Shown: piece after piece, positions 26,893 through 40,768 of the stretch
Layout of the letters: the number at the start of each line of letters is the position of its first letter
How positions within the stretch are numbered: position 1 is the first letter of the stretch
Assembly: GCF_000247815.1 (NCBI RefSeq)
Contig: NC_021673.1
Span: 112,026,766-112,090,765, forward strand
DNA length: 64,000 nt
Direction: 5' to 3'
From: Ficedula albicollis
Taxonomy: Eukaryota > Chordata > Aves > Passeriformes > Muscicapidae
Notes under the pieces: model-generated
Database searches by the model: none
What the model was told of the DNA's origin: nothing
What the model saw: only the letters and a program-made list of their open reading frames with translations
Program-made: the position numbers and the translations under genes

Positions 26893-29843
26893 GGCTTATC
26901 ATATTCATTACAGTATTATTAAAAGGAAAGTGAATTCTCATTGCAATAGTCATTTCCATATGCAATGCAGGAAATAGAATTTGTCTTGAAGACTTTTTGG
27001 CATAATATGAAGGGCTTTATTGTTGCCTTTCAGTGTCAAGAGGAAGTTAATTAAGTCCCAAATATTGTAACCTTCTTTTTCCTTTCAGAAAAGAATGATA
27101 GAATACTGTACTGTGTTTTCTCTTGTCTATCTTTTGATTTTTTCAGCACCATTCAGAGGGAGGAAAATCTCCCAAAAATTATTCAGCAAAATCCTGTCAT
27201 GAAAACGCCATTGAAAACACCTGAGAACCAAAGGAGTGTTATTTCTATTTTACAAATAGAAAAGGCAGAGCAGATCAGAAGTATAAAATATTTAAAAAAT
27301 AGCCCACACATAAGTTAATTCTTCCTTTTTGTTCCTTTAAAAAATGCTACCAAATGACTAAGTATATTGTTCTCAATGCTGAGAGCATTGACAATCCCCT
27401 TTTCAAATAAATGGGGCTTGCTCCTTCCTCCCAAAAAATAGATTGGAGGACATTCCCTAAATACAAATAATTTGGTTATCTGATAATTTATTTCTGGATT
27501 GATTGTTCCTAAACATGCTGTGTGTGAGCTCTTTAAATATAAAAGTAATAGTACTACAAATTAATTCCCTAGTTTTCAGATAATTGTTATATTTTTCTGA
27601 AAGGTGAGACCATTATTTTTTTTTTAAAGCTGCTGCATGCTTGATTTTGACAAGGATTGAGTTTATCTCAGCTTCAAAGGGGAGACAGGTAAACTTTTAA
27701 ATTAAAAGTAGATAAGTTGTATGCCCAAATGTGGAAACTGAACAAAAAGCTCTGGACACATTCATTGGCAGGTGAATTCCTGGGAAGAAAATTCATCTGT
27801 GGCATTGTGACTCCAGGTGGACAAAGCACTGGTTCAAGTAGGTGCAACTTCTCTTCAGACTTTTGCTGTTCAATGAAGCTTTTGAAAGGTAATGAGGGTG
27901 CAATGCTTAACCTGAGCCCCAGCACCACTGAAATGTGTAACACAACGGGTATAGGAGAGGAGATTTCAAAATGGCACATAAACTTTGATGGCCAAGGTAA
28001 TGAACAGCAAAAACACCGGTTATTATATGCAAGTGGAATGTGCAATTAATGTTCCAGTGGCATAGAACAATTCCAGTAATTGAGAAAATCCCTCTGTGAT
28101 TTTAAGGCACGGTGCCAAATGTACCTTTCTTGTCTAGGAAGTTAATATGGGGTGTTGCTTGCATGTTGTTCAAAACTTGGCTACTGGGCACTGAAACACC
28201 CCTGGTTTAGACTACCTGGGTTCCCCAGGTTCAAAATTTATAGTGTTGCTTATTTTGAAGGTGTAGAATTTGTGAGGAGCCAATAATCCTCCAAAACAAT
28301 CTATAGACTCCTTCAGGTCCAGAGTCCCCAGTATTGCCCCTGGCAACAAGGTGAGTGAGTCTGTGAGGAATTCAGATCATTGAAGTCATAAACCTGTTTT
28401 TCACTCAGTTTAACCAGTTATTGAGCTTAACCCTGAAAATGCAACACTAGCATTTCTAGCATTTTCCAGCTGCGAAAGGGATCAGATAACTCTTCTCTAA
28501 TCACCCGTGGAGACTCTGAGAAGATCAGCAATACCGTTTCTCAGTCACATGGGTTTAATTTGGTTGCCCTTTCTGCAAATTTGGGAAGAACAAAAAAATT
28601 GTTCTGCCTGCTTATAAGATTGAGCATTACTTATAAAGGAACTTGTCAGCCACTAGTTTAAAACATTTTTACAAAGGTATTGCACATAGCTAAAGATGAC
28701 ACACTGGTTACACAACCAGGGCATTAGGAAAATCAGGGGTTTTTAACATGCTTGCTTGAGGGTACTTTCAAATAACTGAAATAGATTAGAAATTAGAAAT
28801 TAGATTCCATAAAAAGACATATTTTTACTCTTTTGTAATTTCTAAGTGTAAATCAGCAAAAGGAACTGCAGAGAAGTAATAACAGCTCCCTCCAGGTGAA
28901 GTGGATATATTTAACCTCTGAAGCAAAGTCCCTTTCAGCTGACTTCGGGAAGGGAACCTGGTTCTGTTACCCTGCTTGCACAATCTTCCTCCTCTCTTCA
29001 GTCAGTAGCCAGTGAGCAATTAGGCCACATGTGGAATGAAGAGGAAGTATTGCACAAGTTGATTGGTATATGGACAAACACAGCCTCATGAATTAGGAAG
29101 AGGAAAACCAATTTGCACCGGAGTCTGATCAACTGTAGCCTTGAAATAAAACAGAAAATAAAGTTTATTAACCAACGATTTTTATAAGATGTATTTCAAG
29201 ATGTCACACAGTGCAAGCTCATAAACATGATTATGAACATGTTCATAGAGATCTTAAAACTCCAGTGTCTCCTGAGGTTGAACAGTCACTCGGGGGAGTA
29301 CATCCCGTAGTAATCAACCCTCAATGTGTATGAGACAAAAAATTAACTTCAGCTACAAATGCCCCCCTGGAACAAGAGTTGTTCCTCAGGATTATCACTT
29401 AGAGGAGAGCAGCAGTTCACTGCGAAGAAAATTTTTTGCAAAAATCAATTTCAGCTAAACAAAATTTCTGATTTTCTGTGTTTTTCTGCATCTTTCTAGG
29501 TTCATATGATTTCTCTTATCATCTCAACACTAGTTCAGCAATTAAATCAGCACAGGACACTTATTTTCCTGCAAGTGGGGCTGGCAGAAAAGAACCACTT
29601 TCTAGAAAATTGCTGTGTTTTTGCAAAAGCTGCTTTTCTCTATTCAGCTACTTCACCTTGTTCTCAGCCTCATCTTTTTCAAGGTTTTATATTTCTTTTG
29701 AGGAGGAAAGGGGTAGCCAGGGCTATTTTTGCAAGCACTGATTCACAGTCTTTTATGTTTCCCTACTCCCATCAGGCTGAGTGCTGGTAATTAGTGGAGT
29801 GCAATGTCTGGCATAACACCACAACAACATTCAGACTTTCAGC
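26893..29843. other. Intergenic sequence, nothing recognised
   Basis: This is AT-rich unique sequence. Open frames on both strands at 27674-28049 (110 and 123 codons) overlap each other and match no family known to me. Confidence 0.6.
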
Positions 29844-30938
29844 ATCACCTGAAATTACCCTAGAAATTTTCTAGAACAAAAAGACACACATTTTTAATTA
29901 GAATGTTGTGGTTTCTTTTTAATTAATTAGACTCATAATTTGGAGCTTATTTTAAATGTATATTTAATATGTTCTTTCCTTCCAGGTCACAGATATTATA
30001 ATTTGTGTCTGAAAAGACTCTCCTAATCACTTGCATGAAGAAGATCATATGAGTTAGCTTTCTCAATAACCTCAATCAGTGTGAAAACAGCAGAAAAAGG
30101 GGAAAGAAAGAGGCACTGGAGCAGAACTTATTTCTTGGTCTGCAGTATTCATTAATATTTTGATTCATTTTTGTTCTCAGCCAGTCGAGTAGAATACATT
30201 TTATTTGGCTTCTTATGGCACAAACCTCTCTCTCTGAATTTCACCTACACTTAATTTATAACCTTTAGGCCAGGTTCTTTCACATTCATCTTGTGCTGGG
30301 AAGCTCTATTAATTTCCATGGAATTACTTCCAATTCCAAGGACAAGAAGAATCCTCCCTTTGCTCCCTCTCCATTAGAGCAGGAAGTGAGCTGTAGATGT
30401 GCTCATGCTCTGCAGGGAAACATCTTCCAATCCATCTGACATAGCAGGGTAGATATGAGATACCAGCAGTAGTGCAAGGTGTTGCTTGCTTTACTAAAAG
30501 TACATTTCTCTTTGCCATGGAAAGCAGGATTGTTACACTTAGAACAGTTCATTCCACTTACCTAGACAAGGGAATTTAGCCTTACCTCCATTACATCCAC
30601 AGAACACAGGAGAATAGATATTTCAAGGATGAGGTTTGCTCATTTACTCTCTGTCACTTGTCAAAGGCAGTACAAGAGCTAATTCCATTATCAGATTCCA
30701 GGAAAGCTGCCAGCTCCACTGATTCTCTCTAAGTGGCTGGCTCACAGATCTTGATTGTATCAAAATGATACAACCATGCTCAAGGATTTCTCTTAGTCAT
30801 TATATGGAAATAAAACATGTTGAATTCCCAGTCACTTGGGATCCCACTGTTTTTCAATAAAACCAATCTGATTTAGAAACCACATATGGAGACGTGAACA
30901 CACTTCAGGGTGAGTGACAGGTTCTACATCAGTATTTC
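29844..30938. repeat. 1095-bp duplicated segment, copy 1
   Basis: This segment recurs at 31957-33051 at a constant offset of 2113 bp with no length difference. I saw one substitution (C at 30538, T at 32651). It is followed by 626 bp that the second copy lacks. No gene is recognised in it; a 64-codon minus-strand frame (30324-30518) occurs in both copies only because the DNA is duplicated. Confidence 0.97.
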
Positions 30939-31564
30939 TTTAGTCAGTACTTTTTCATTTCTACCATGTCTTTATCTCTAATTTTTCCTGAAAAAAAAAT
31001 CATATCTTCATGCAAACAGTGAAAAATACAACACTTCAATAACTTTTAAATTTCTTAAAGTTTTTTAAACTTTATTATCTTGTAAAATACTAACCCAAAT
31101 CTGTTGTAGCAATACAAGAATGTGGAATATAGGACATATCCCCTGTTTAGTGGTCTCCCTAGAGAACATATTTAACTTTTCCAAAACTGTATTATCCTTC
31201 ATTATTTAGACCTATACACTCTTTCTACTAATTAAGCAAGAAAGTTTTTGTGACATTTTGCTAAACTCTTGGCCTCAAAGGCAGGCTGTGGCAGTAAATT
31301 TCTAAAGCCTTAAATTGTATTCTCTGAAAAGTATTTTTTTTCATCCTGACTTCCCATTCAGTCTCACTATGTGATTCCTTGTTCCTTTGTTGAAAAGAGA
31401 ACTAGAGTTTCTCTCTTATCATCTCTCCACCAATTATCATTTTATATGCTTCTGTCATGAACCTTCTTACTCCTCACCTTTCTGAGGCAAATAATCCAAA
31501 TCCATTAAACCATTCTTTCAAAAAGGAACTTTCCAAGGCTGGTAATTATAGTTATCGCCAGTCA
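30939..31564. other. 626-bp segment present after copy 1 but absent after copy 2
   Basis: After copy 1 this AT-rich segment separates the duplicated DNA from a small repeat array (31565-31598). After copy 2 the duplicated DNA runs straight into the same array at 33051. The difference behaves like a 626-bp insertion or deletion allele. I recognise no mobile element in it. Confidence 0.8.
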
Positions 31565-31598
31565 CAGTTAAGAAATACTTAATTCAGTTAAGAAATAG
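31565..31598. repeat. Short CAGTTAAGAAATA array, left portion
   Basis: Two units of CAGTTAAGAAATA separated by CTTAATT run into the pure-C block. The same array appears in longer form at 33051-33100. Confidence 0.9.
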
Positions 31599-31956
<358 letters not shown>

Positions 31957-33051
31957 ATCACCTGAAATTACCCTAGAAATTTTCTAGAACAAAAAGACAC
32001 ACATTTTTAATTAGAATGTTGTGGTTTCTTTTTAATTAATTAGACTCATAATTTGGAGCTTATTTTAAATGTATATTTAATATGTTCTTTCCTTCCAGGT
32101 CACAGATATTATAATTTGTGTCTGAAAAGACTCTCCTAATCACTTGCATGAAGAAGATCATATGAGTTAGCTTTCTCAATAACCTCAATCAGTGTGAAAA
32201 CAGCAGAAAAAGGGGAAAGAAAGAGGCACTGGAGCAGAACTTATTTCTTGGTCTGCAGTATTCATTAATATTTTGATTCATTTTTGTTCTCAGCCAGTCG
32301 AGTAGAATACATTTTATTTGGCTTCTTATGGCACAAACCTCTCTCTCTGAATTTCACCTACACTTAATTTATAACCTTTAGGCCAGGTTCTTTCACATTC
32401 ATCTTGTGCTGGGAAGCTCTATTAATTTCCATGGAATTACTTCCAATTCCAAGGACAAGAAGAATCCTCCCTTTGCTCCCTCTCCATTAGAGCAGGAAGT
32501 GAGCTGTAGATGTGCTCATGCTCTGCAGGGAAACATCTTCCAATCCATCTGACATAGCAGGGTAGATATGAGATACCAGCAGTAGTGCAAGGTGTTGCTT
32601 GCTTTACTAAAAGTACATTTCTCTTTGCCATGGAAAGCAGGATTGTTACATTTAGAACAGTTCATTCCACTTACCTAGACAAGGGAATTTAGCCTTACCT
32701 CCATTACATCCACAGAACACAGGAGAATAGATATTTCAAGGATGAGGTTTGCTCATTTACTCTCTGTCACTTGTCAAAGGCAGTACAAGAGCTAATTCCA
32801 TTATCAGATTCCAGGAAAGCTGCCAGCTCCACTGATTCTCTCTAAGTGGCTGGCTCACAGATCTTGATTGTATCAAAATGATACAACCATGCTCAAGGAT
32901 TTCTCTTAGTCATTATATGGAAATAAAACATGTTGAATTCCCAGTCACTTGGGATCCCACTGTTTTTCAATAAAACCAATCTGATTTAGAAACCACATAT
33001 GGAGACGTGAACACACTTCAGGGTGAGTGACAGGTTCTACATCAGTATTTC
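31957..33051. repeat. 1095-bp duplicated segment, copy 2
   Basis: This is a near-exact copy of 29844-30938, starting at the first base after the pure-C block. It then joins the CAGTTAAGAAATA array without the 626-bp segment found after copy 1. Confidence 0.97.
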
Positions 33052-33100
33052 AGTTAAGAAATACTTAATTCAGTTAAGAAATAGTTCAGTTAAGAAATGC
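33051..33100. repeat. Short CAGTTAAGAAAT array, three units
   Basis: Three units of CAGTTAAGAAAT are spaced by ACTTAATT or AGTT. This is the fuller form of the array cut off by filler at 31598. Confidence 0.9.
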
Positions 33101-34296
33101 CACAACATACCTAGAGAGATTAAAGGAGAAAAAAAGAGGAGAAAAAGTATACTTCTTATATATTTGCTGTACCTAGAAGTATAAACACACTGAGAAACCC
33201 CAAATTACAGTCACAGAAAATCTGTCCAAAACCATATTTGCACATGGATCAGAAGAAGAAAGAAGAAACAAGAATCATCTCAGGAAGCAACTCATCGTGG
33301 TTCTGATTAGAGTATACCTGTAGGTAATTGACAAATCTGCATATGCTGGCTGAAATTAATGAAGGCAGATGTTGTCTAAGAAGATTCAATTACAGTATTT
33401 TTGCTTGATAGGGGAACTAGAAAGTCACACATCACTTGCTTCAAACTGTTTGAGATGCTGAACATAAACTACAGCCTAGCAAGTGATGCTTATTACCTTA
33501 TTTCACTTTTTGTGCAAGTTTTCAAACAGCTCCCACCTGAGTTAAGAAACTGTAAAGTCATGATTTAAGACAGCTGCAGCTAGGCAGCTTGCCTGCCTGT
33601 GAAGAAAAATAGCTTTGCAGTACTGTGGTGGCATGGAACTGATCTTGTTTTCTTGTAAAATATGAAGAATATGCAAATCTTTTTAATATATGGAAGCCCA
33701 GATATAAGCAATATTTTACTTTAGTGCAATATTCTTTCAATAAACATCTTCTTTGGTCAGAGAATAAAAATAATTTGGATCATTAATTTCCTTTCAGCTT
33801 ATTTAAAAGAAAATCTAGCAATGTAAGAAGACCAAAATATACAATAAAACAGTGCTTGGCATGAACTGTCAGAAAAATTTCCAATAAAACCCTACACTTA
33901 CTCCAGACTTTAATTAAAGGAAGTAAATATTCATAGAGAATTTCCTGCAGGCAATTGGGACAAACCCACTCACTCACTTTGCTTTTTGTGGCAGTCAAAA
34001 CCCCCTAATTTTAGCTTTATACACCCACACACAGTCTAGCTGATTTCAGCAAGGCACTGCAGAGAGCAGAGACCCACACAGTATGCCAGCTCTAGACTGT
34101 CAACTCAGGATTTATGAACGTGAACCTTCTGGATTATATTCTACTCTCTTCAGACTTCAGTAACTCAGTTATTTGTATCCGTCTGAGGAAAACAAACAAA
34201 CATAAAATCAAAACAGATAAATATAGAATCTTCTATTATAAGTCACATTTGCATGTTTTCAAGTAACTACTCTTAGAATAGTTTTTTATAACCTGT
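33101..34296. other. Intergenic sequence, nothing recognised
   Basis: This is AT-rich unique sequence with no coding or repeat signal that I can support. Confidence 0.6.
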
Positions 34297-34762
34297 ATTA
34301 TCCTTCTCTATAAGTACCTGAAGGGAGTCTGTAGGGAGGTGGGGGTCAGCCTCTTGTCTCAAGTAGCCAGCAATAGGGTGAGAGGGAATGGCCTCAAGTT
34401 GCACCAAGAAAGGTTTAGAACAAGCTATTTCTTCACTGAAAGGGTGGTCAAGCCTCAGAACAGGCTGTCCAGGGAAGTGTTGGAGTCACCAATCCTGCAG
34501 GTATTTAAAAGACACGTGGATGTGGCACTTGGAGACATAGTTTACAGAATCACAGAATCGCTAGGTTGGAAAGGAACTTCAAGATCAGTGAGCCCAACCC
34601 ATGCCCTAACACCTCAACTAGACCACAGCACTGAGTGCCACATCCAGTCTTTTTCTAAACACAAAGTGTTTAGTGGTGGGCTTGGCAGGGCTGGGTTAGT
34701 GGTTGGACTCAATCATCTTAGAGGTCTTTTCCAACCTAAATAATCCTATAATTCTGTGATTA
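34297..34762 (+). mobile_element. CR1 LINE fragment, split by a second CR1
   Basis: CR1 landmarks run on the + strand: AAGTACCTGAAGGGAGTCTG, GGTGAGAGGGAATGGCCTCAA, TTCTTCACTGAAAGGGTGGTC and GATGTGGCACTTGGAGACAT. After an interruption they resume exactly at GTGGTGGGCTTGGCAGGGCT and continue to the TATAATTCTGTGATT end. Removing 34545-34672 restores a continuous CR1 3' end. Confidence 0.92.
34545..34667 (-). mobile_element. Younger CR1 3' fragment nested in an older CR1
   Basis: The + strand reads CAGAATCACAGAATCGCTAG, GGTTGGAAAGGAACTTCAAG, and so on, the reverse complement of a CR1 3' end. It sits inside the + oriented CR1 and is bounded by the pentamer GTTTA on both sides (34540-34544 and 34668-34672), consistent with a short target-site duplication. 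Confidence 0.9.
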
Positions 34763-37700
34763 ACTCCAGCATTCTTTCTAAAGAAGGGATCATGGCTGAA
34801 ATAAAGAATCAGTTCTCTCTGGCTGCTGAAGGCTTGCCAGGCTTCACAAGCTTAAAGAAAGCTTTGGTGCTGTCTGTATTCCTAGATTGCCCCCTGCCCA
34901 TGCCAGCGCCTCACCTTGTGTTGCTGCAACACCGTGCATGGTTGCAGCTCCCTGCTGCTCTCACCCAGCCAGCTGCAGCAGATGGGTGATCCCTGTGCAA
35001 TCCTGCCTCTTGGGAGATACAGGTCAGTGCTCTGAGTTAAGGGGGGAATGCACACAGCTGGTGTATTGTAGGAAAGGTCTGCCCACCTTGGGGTGGGGGC
35101 CTTGGCACATTCCCAAGTGTGACCTGTTTCCTCATCTCGTTTTGATGCCATCATCACATGATTGAAATTGGGTGAAGGTCAAGCTTCTTCACATACCCTT
35201 GCTTGTACTGCAGAAAATGATTATCTGAGGAACCAAAAAACTTAATGGAATTCCTCTGGAGACAGTAACAACACTTCTTGTCAGTGCAGTTTCCAGACGT
35301 GGTGATTTTCCAGAGATTAATTCCTCAAAAGGCATTTTACCAATTGCACATATATCCAAGATAATTTTTACTTAAAACATTTCTTACTGTAAAATGGAGT
35401 GTGATACATTGTTGGGTTGGTTATCACAAAGCTGAGCACTGCAGTGAGCTGAAGGATCAGCCTGTCATGCAATTAGGTGGGTAGATGAGCAAAATGTTGT
35501 GTTCTTTTGCCTCCGTGTTTTCATAGTGTCATTCTACTAATTTCTTTGTGTCCAAATGTATCCAAATGAAACTCCACAGAAGTCAACCAGTGCATGCAAA
35601 TACCCAGCTGAAAATGCATTTTAGAATTTGTGTATTGGGCTGCTGTAGAACAAACCGTTTGGTAAGCAGTGGGTAGTAAATATTAAAAATGCTTTACAAA
35701 AACTCTTGATTTCATCAGTATCCATATCATGAAGTTTTAATATTCCATGAGAAACATTTTCCATTATGTTCAGCTTTAGGTTTGCAGAACGAAAACTTAT
35801 CTAGGATGTTTTCATTCAAAATTTTTGGGGGTTTTCTGCCGACACCTTTAAAACAGAACATTATTTTTTCTCTGAAAGCCTGTCAGATCAGACCCTTACT
35901 ATCTGACACTGACATTTTCTGACCTTTCCTGTGACTGGTTCCCTTGCAGGAAATGTTCACACAAAGTGAATCAAACCAAACATTAAAATACAGACAATGA
36001 CAATATATTCTTTCCAGGCTTCCAGTTCAAATCTCATTTTCTCTGTTCCTGCCTATTCATTTGTAAATTCTTTGTCTCTCATACATTGCAGTGTTCAATG
36101 CTGTCAATTAGGAAATTAATAAGGGTGAAACAAAGTTTTGTGTGCACTGACTGTGCAGAATGCCCTCTATCTGAAGCACGTATTGTCTCTCCAGCCTTGC
36201 TGTATATAAGTGTATCCTGTTATTCAATATATTTATCCTTGGTAGCCCTACATTTTACAACTCTCCCTCCACAAGAGATGGAAATTTAAGGTATAGAAAT
36301 AGTAGAGGTTGGATCTGTCAAAGGAACTTAATATCATTCTATTCCAGCAACCCTACCAGTATGTAAACATGATGAGAATTTAGAATCTCAATTCACCCAC
36401 TGCCTAACCCTAGAACACCTGAAGTCCCTAAATAACTAATTTTGCACTATGAAGGTCAGTAGATTTGTAACCAAGTTTTCCTGAGGATGCCCTAAATCAC
36501 CCAACCCTTTCCAGTATCTGGGATCTTGATGCAAAATGTGGTTCAGAAATGAAGTCTTTCTCCAAGGTTTTTATATGGTTGGGTTGCACAAATTGTTCCC
36601 AGATTAATATAAGCAGAAAGTGCTGGGACCAGTGAGGATAGTCTTGGTTGCTGAGCCACATCAGATGCAAAGCTGCAGGAATTCCAGTACCAAAACAACT
36701 GTAGAAACTGGTAATCCACATGTTAAACAAATAATGAGAGGTTGAAATTTATCATAGGACAAGAAGAACGATGCATTAGCAAGAGGCTTGGGAGATCCAG
36801 AGCAGAACACATATTTCACTCACTAAGAAAGATCCCAGGTAAAATCTAGATGCTATAGAGTTTACCAATTTCAGGGGAAAGTACTAAACTTTATTTTAGT
36901 TAATGTTGCTGTATAGTTGAGTGCTTCTGAGTTTGAAGTTAGTACAACATCACCTCAAATTATGATAAACTATCTGGGGAACACAAAATCAGTCCTCATG
37001 GTCTTCTGTAACTACAGCATATTTTCCTATGCATTACGAATTTATCCCTAAGACAGTTTCACTATGAATCAGAGTACAACTACTCTATGAATCAGAAAAC
37101 AACACTTCTCTTGCATATTCTTTCCCTTGTACTGTCATGAGCACTAAAATATGTAACAGTGACCTTCAGAATATCACAACTGACATTTGTACTTCACCAC
37201 TATTGTTTCAGCTCTGTACTGATTGAGACAGATATATGTGCAATGATTCCATGTCCATTGTATTCTCATAGTTTGCTTAGAAACATTTCAATTAGAGAGT
37301 TAGCTTTCCTTTTGAAATGAAGCTTACTGTGAGAGAAAAACTCTGGCTCTGGTAGGTCGTATCCTATAAAGGAAGCATTCTCCTTATTTAGAAACACTGG
37401 TCTGATGTGTATGCAGAGGAAGAAAATAATCTAATGAATGTACTCACAGTTTTCAGTGAGAAGAGCACAGTTCAATCTTTTTCAGGCAATTGCATACTTA
37501 GTGAAATTATATGCTTAATAAAAATAATAAAAATCAACAATGAGAATAAAAATTACTCTTAATCTCCACTTTTAGCCATAGAAATTACTTTTTATCTCAC
37601 TACCATTTCATTTGTCTCTAAAATTTTCATTCTTAAGAGGTTGTAGTTATAGTATTAGACAAGAAATATGTTTGCATTTTGTTAGGATTGATCAAATATG

Positions 37701-39734
37701 TGACTATTAAATGAGCATAAGTTACCTTTTGAACTCTTTCCCTGTTGTGCCATGCTCTGTGGGTCAGTAGCTGGACTATGTTGAATGGAAGAAGGCTGCT
37801 GATTATCATTCCAAAGGGGTGTTTTGGGCTTCTGTCAAACCTTTTTCACAATGCAGGTGAATTTACATTTCTGATCAGGAACCTATCTTAAAGGGCTTTT
37901 AACAAATTTTTCACTGTGTTTGTTCCATAAAAAATTAGAATTATTATTTCCTGAAGAATAAATTCAGATTGAAGAGTGGATGAAATCATAAGTTTGAATT
38001 CATAGGATCTCAGAAACATGAAGTCTTTTTATTGCTTTTCCCCCTTACATTAATGCACTGTTTGCATTTAATCCTAATTTAACTTGATTTTCTTCCAAGT
38101 TTTACTGTCTCTAGATAGATTTACTGTTCATAATATTTATGTCTTTCATTAGGGGGCAGCAAAGAAAGAATCAGATTAAATTAATTCTTTGTTTCTGTTT
38201 TTATAATTCAGCATTAGATCCTGAGCTAGTCACTAGATGTCATTCTAACACACCAAATAATTTCTGTGAAATTAGGCAGTGTTCTATTGCAAAAGATACC
38301 TGTCTCTTGAATTTCCATTTGAAGGTGAATGCTTACTTTATTGCAATTCCTATTCATTGCAGCTTTGGCTGATTGTTTCAATGCTCTGACCACAAAAAAA
38401 AATCTTCTGGATTGTTGGAGCTAAATGATTAATATCATCAACAATTCTTCCTTTACATTAATTTATCTTCTGAGTCTCGTTAAAAAATCAGCCACTGCTG
38501 AGTTGAAAATATTTCAAAGATTTCATTAATTCTTGTATGTTTGAGTGTTGTCTAATTCATATTGAAAATGTACTCTTCATTTTCATTTCATTTTATCAGC
38601 TGACCCAGGAAAGAGCGATATTAAGCAGCTCTGGTGACCATTTTGTGGTTTGAGTGAGTAGTCAAGGAAACAATGCTCTTACACAATATTTTTTTGTGAA
38701 AATTATAATCAATCTCTTTTCCAAATATGCCTGTCAGAGGAATTAAACATCCTTATGCCATGCTATCATTCTGCAGCAGAGGAAGACTGGCCACTGCCAG
38801 GGGGATAATAGCAAGGCATTCTGCAGCTTTAACCCAGTCTTCCACTGTGTCCTTTTGTCCTTTAATCCCTCTAATTTTTGGTATTTTTGTGTGAGTGTTG
38901 TGGCTAAAACATGAACCTTACTGAAGGAGCTCAGTGTGTACTCATATCCAAGACTGAAGAGAAGGAAGACAGGGACAGCCTGTTGCTCTAATCTTTTGCC
39001 TTTATTTTCTTCTGCTCTTGCTCTTCCTTTCCATCCTCCTTCACTTGAAGCCCCAGTGGTATAAGACAGCTATTTTCCAGCTAGATCAATTCTGAATTTG
39101 GATTCAATGTGGAAACATTGCTGTAAGTTCCTGCATGTATCTGGAAACTCTGAGTTGCAGAACAGGAGCTGATATATTTGCTAAAGAGATTTCCACCTTT
39201 CCATTGTTCAGCGCCCTTTACTGTAGATTACCTCTTACTCCCCCACCCACTAAAAGAAAGTGTGTGAATTCCCAACTCATGATGACCAAAGCCAGTTTCT
39301 TTAAATCAACTAATTGATGGAAGAAGTTTCTATAAATCCGTCTAGTGTTGATTGAGATAACCTAATCTGGGTTCCTAGAAGCTTTTCAGTAGAGACATGG
39401 GGAGTGGCACAGGAAAGCAAAGAAGAGCTGAGGGTAATATAGTAAATATAGTAAAGGCAAAGAAGCTTATGCTTATCAAGTTTTATTTAGTTCATTATTA
39501 AGTTTTATTCAGTTTATATGGGACCTTTAAATCAGCACAAATTTTTAATTGACAATTTAGGCAGATCTGTATATATAAGCAGATATTTTATAGCACATTG
39601 CACACCTACAGTGTGACATATGTAGGTGATTTACAGCTACCTAGAAGGCCTATTAAATTAATTTGCTGCAGAACAATGTTCACACTGAAAGTTACTTGTT
39701 ATTTTCTTAAGTGGAGAACCTGTCAGCAAACTAA
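34763..39734. other. Intergenic sequence, nothing recognised
   Basis: This is mostly AT-rich unique sequence. About 34.87-35.15 kb is GC-richer and carries overlapping 91-92-codon frames on both strands, with no recognisable product. No RNA gene was seen. Confidence 0.6.
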
Positions 39735-40768
39735 AAGCTTTGAATTTCTATCCAGTTCCTAATTTATGCAAACAATCCCTTCCCAGGAGAATTATATTGT
39801 TGATAGGATATTGCTGACACATGACAAAGGAGAGAGAAGGGACAAATACTTTTGCAGTATGGAAAAGTGAACTCCTAGCCTAATCATATTTTATGTGAAA
39901 ACTAAAAACCTGTTGTTTAATCATTATTTTTATAATAAAAATAAGCACAAATTTACCTTTGAGAGCACCTAACTGGTAGATATCCCTGGTAGATTTGTCT
40001 CAAACCGGAGAGGTGCAGTGCAGTTCATGCATCTTCATTTCAATAATTTCTATTTAAAATGTTGTTGGACACAGAGTTCTCCCAGACTACCTCTACAGTG
40101 TTGAAAGTTAATTCTAGTGTTTGAAAAATGGAGTATGATGTTTCCTTTTATCTTCACTTCTGTGGATTTCCTCTGGTGGATGTAAGGTAAGTGCTGCAGT
40201 TTCTAAAACAGCATGGCAGTAAGGTATAATTACTCTGGAAGATGCATTCTTAAGCTTTGAATTTCTATCCAGTTCCTAATTTATGCAAATAATCCTTTCC
40301 CAGGAGAATTATATTGTTGATAGGATATTGCTGACACATGACAAAGGAGAGAGAAGGGACAAATACTTTTGCAGTATGGAAAAGTGAACTCCTAGCCTAA
40401 TCATATTTTATGTGAAAACTAAAAACCTGTTGTTTAATCATTATTTTTATAATAAAAATAAGCACAAATTTACCTTTGAGAGCACCTAACTGGTAGATAT
40501 CCCTGGTAGATTTGTCTCAAACCGGAGAGGTGCAGTGCAGTTCATGCATCTTCATTTCAATAATTTCTATTTAAAATGTTGTTGGACACAGAGTTCTCCC
40601 AGACTACCTCTACAGTGTTGAAAGTTAATTCTAGTGTTTGAAAAATGGAGTATGATGTTTCCTTTTATCTTCACTTCTGTGGATTTCCTCTGGTGGATGT
40701 AAGGTAAGTGCTGCAGTTTCTAAAACAGCATGGCAGTAATGTATAATTACTCTGAAGATGCATTCTTA
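39735..40768. repeat. Tandem duplication, 517-bp unit, two copies
   Basis: Copy 1 (39735-40251) and copy 2 (40252-40768) are directly adjacent. I saw only four differences: C/T at 39773/40290, C/T at 39779/40296, G/T in GTAAGG/GTAATG, and loss of one G in CTGGAAG. No gene lies in the unit. Confidence 0.96.

Noticed and set aside
27674..28049. Overlapping 123- and 110-codon frames on opposite strands
   Set aside because: No family resemblance, no splice sites, no repeat explanation. Treated as chance.
33051..33100. Short regularly spaced repeats as a possible CRISPR-like array
   Set aside because: Three 12-bp units with 4-8 bp spacing in a vertebrate genome are a simple satellite, not a CRISPR array.
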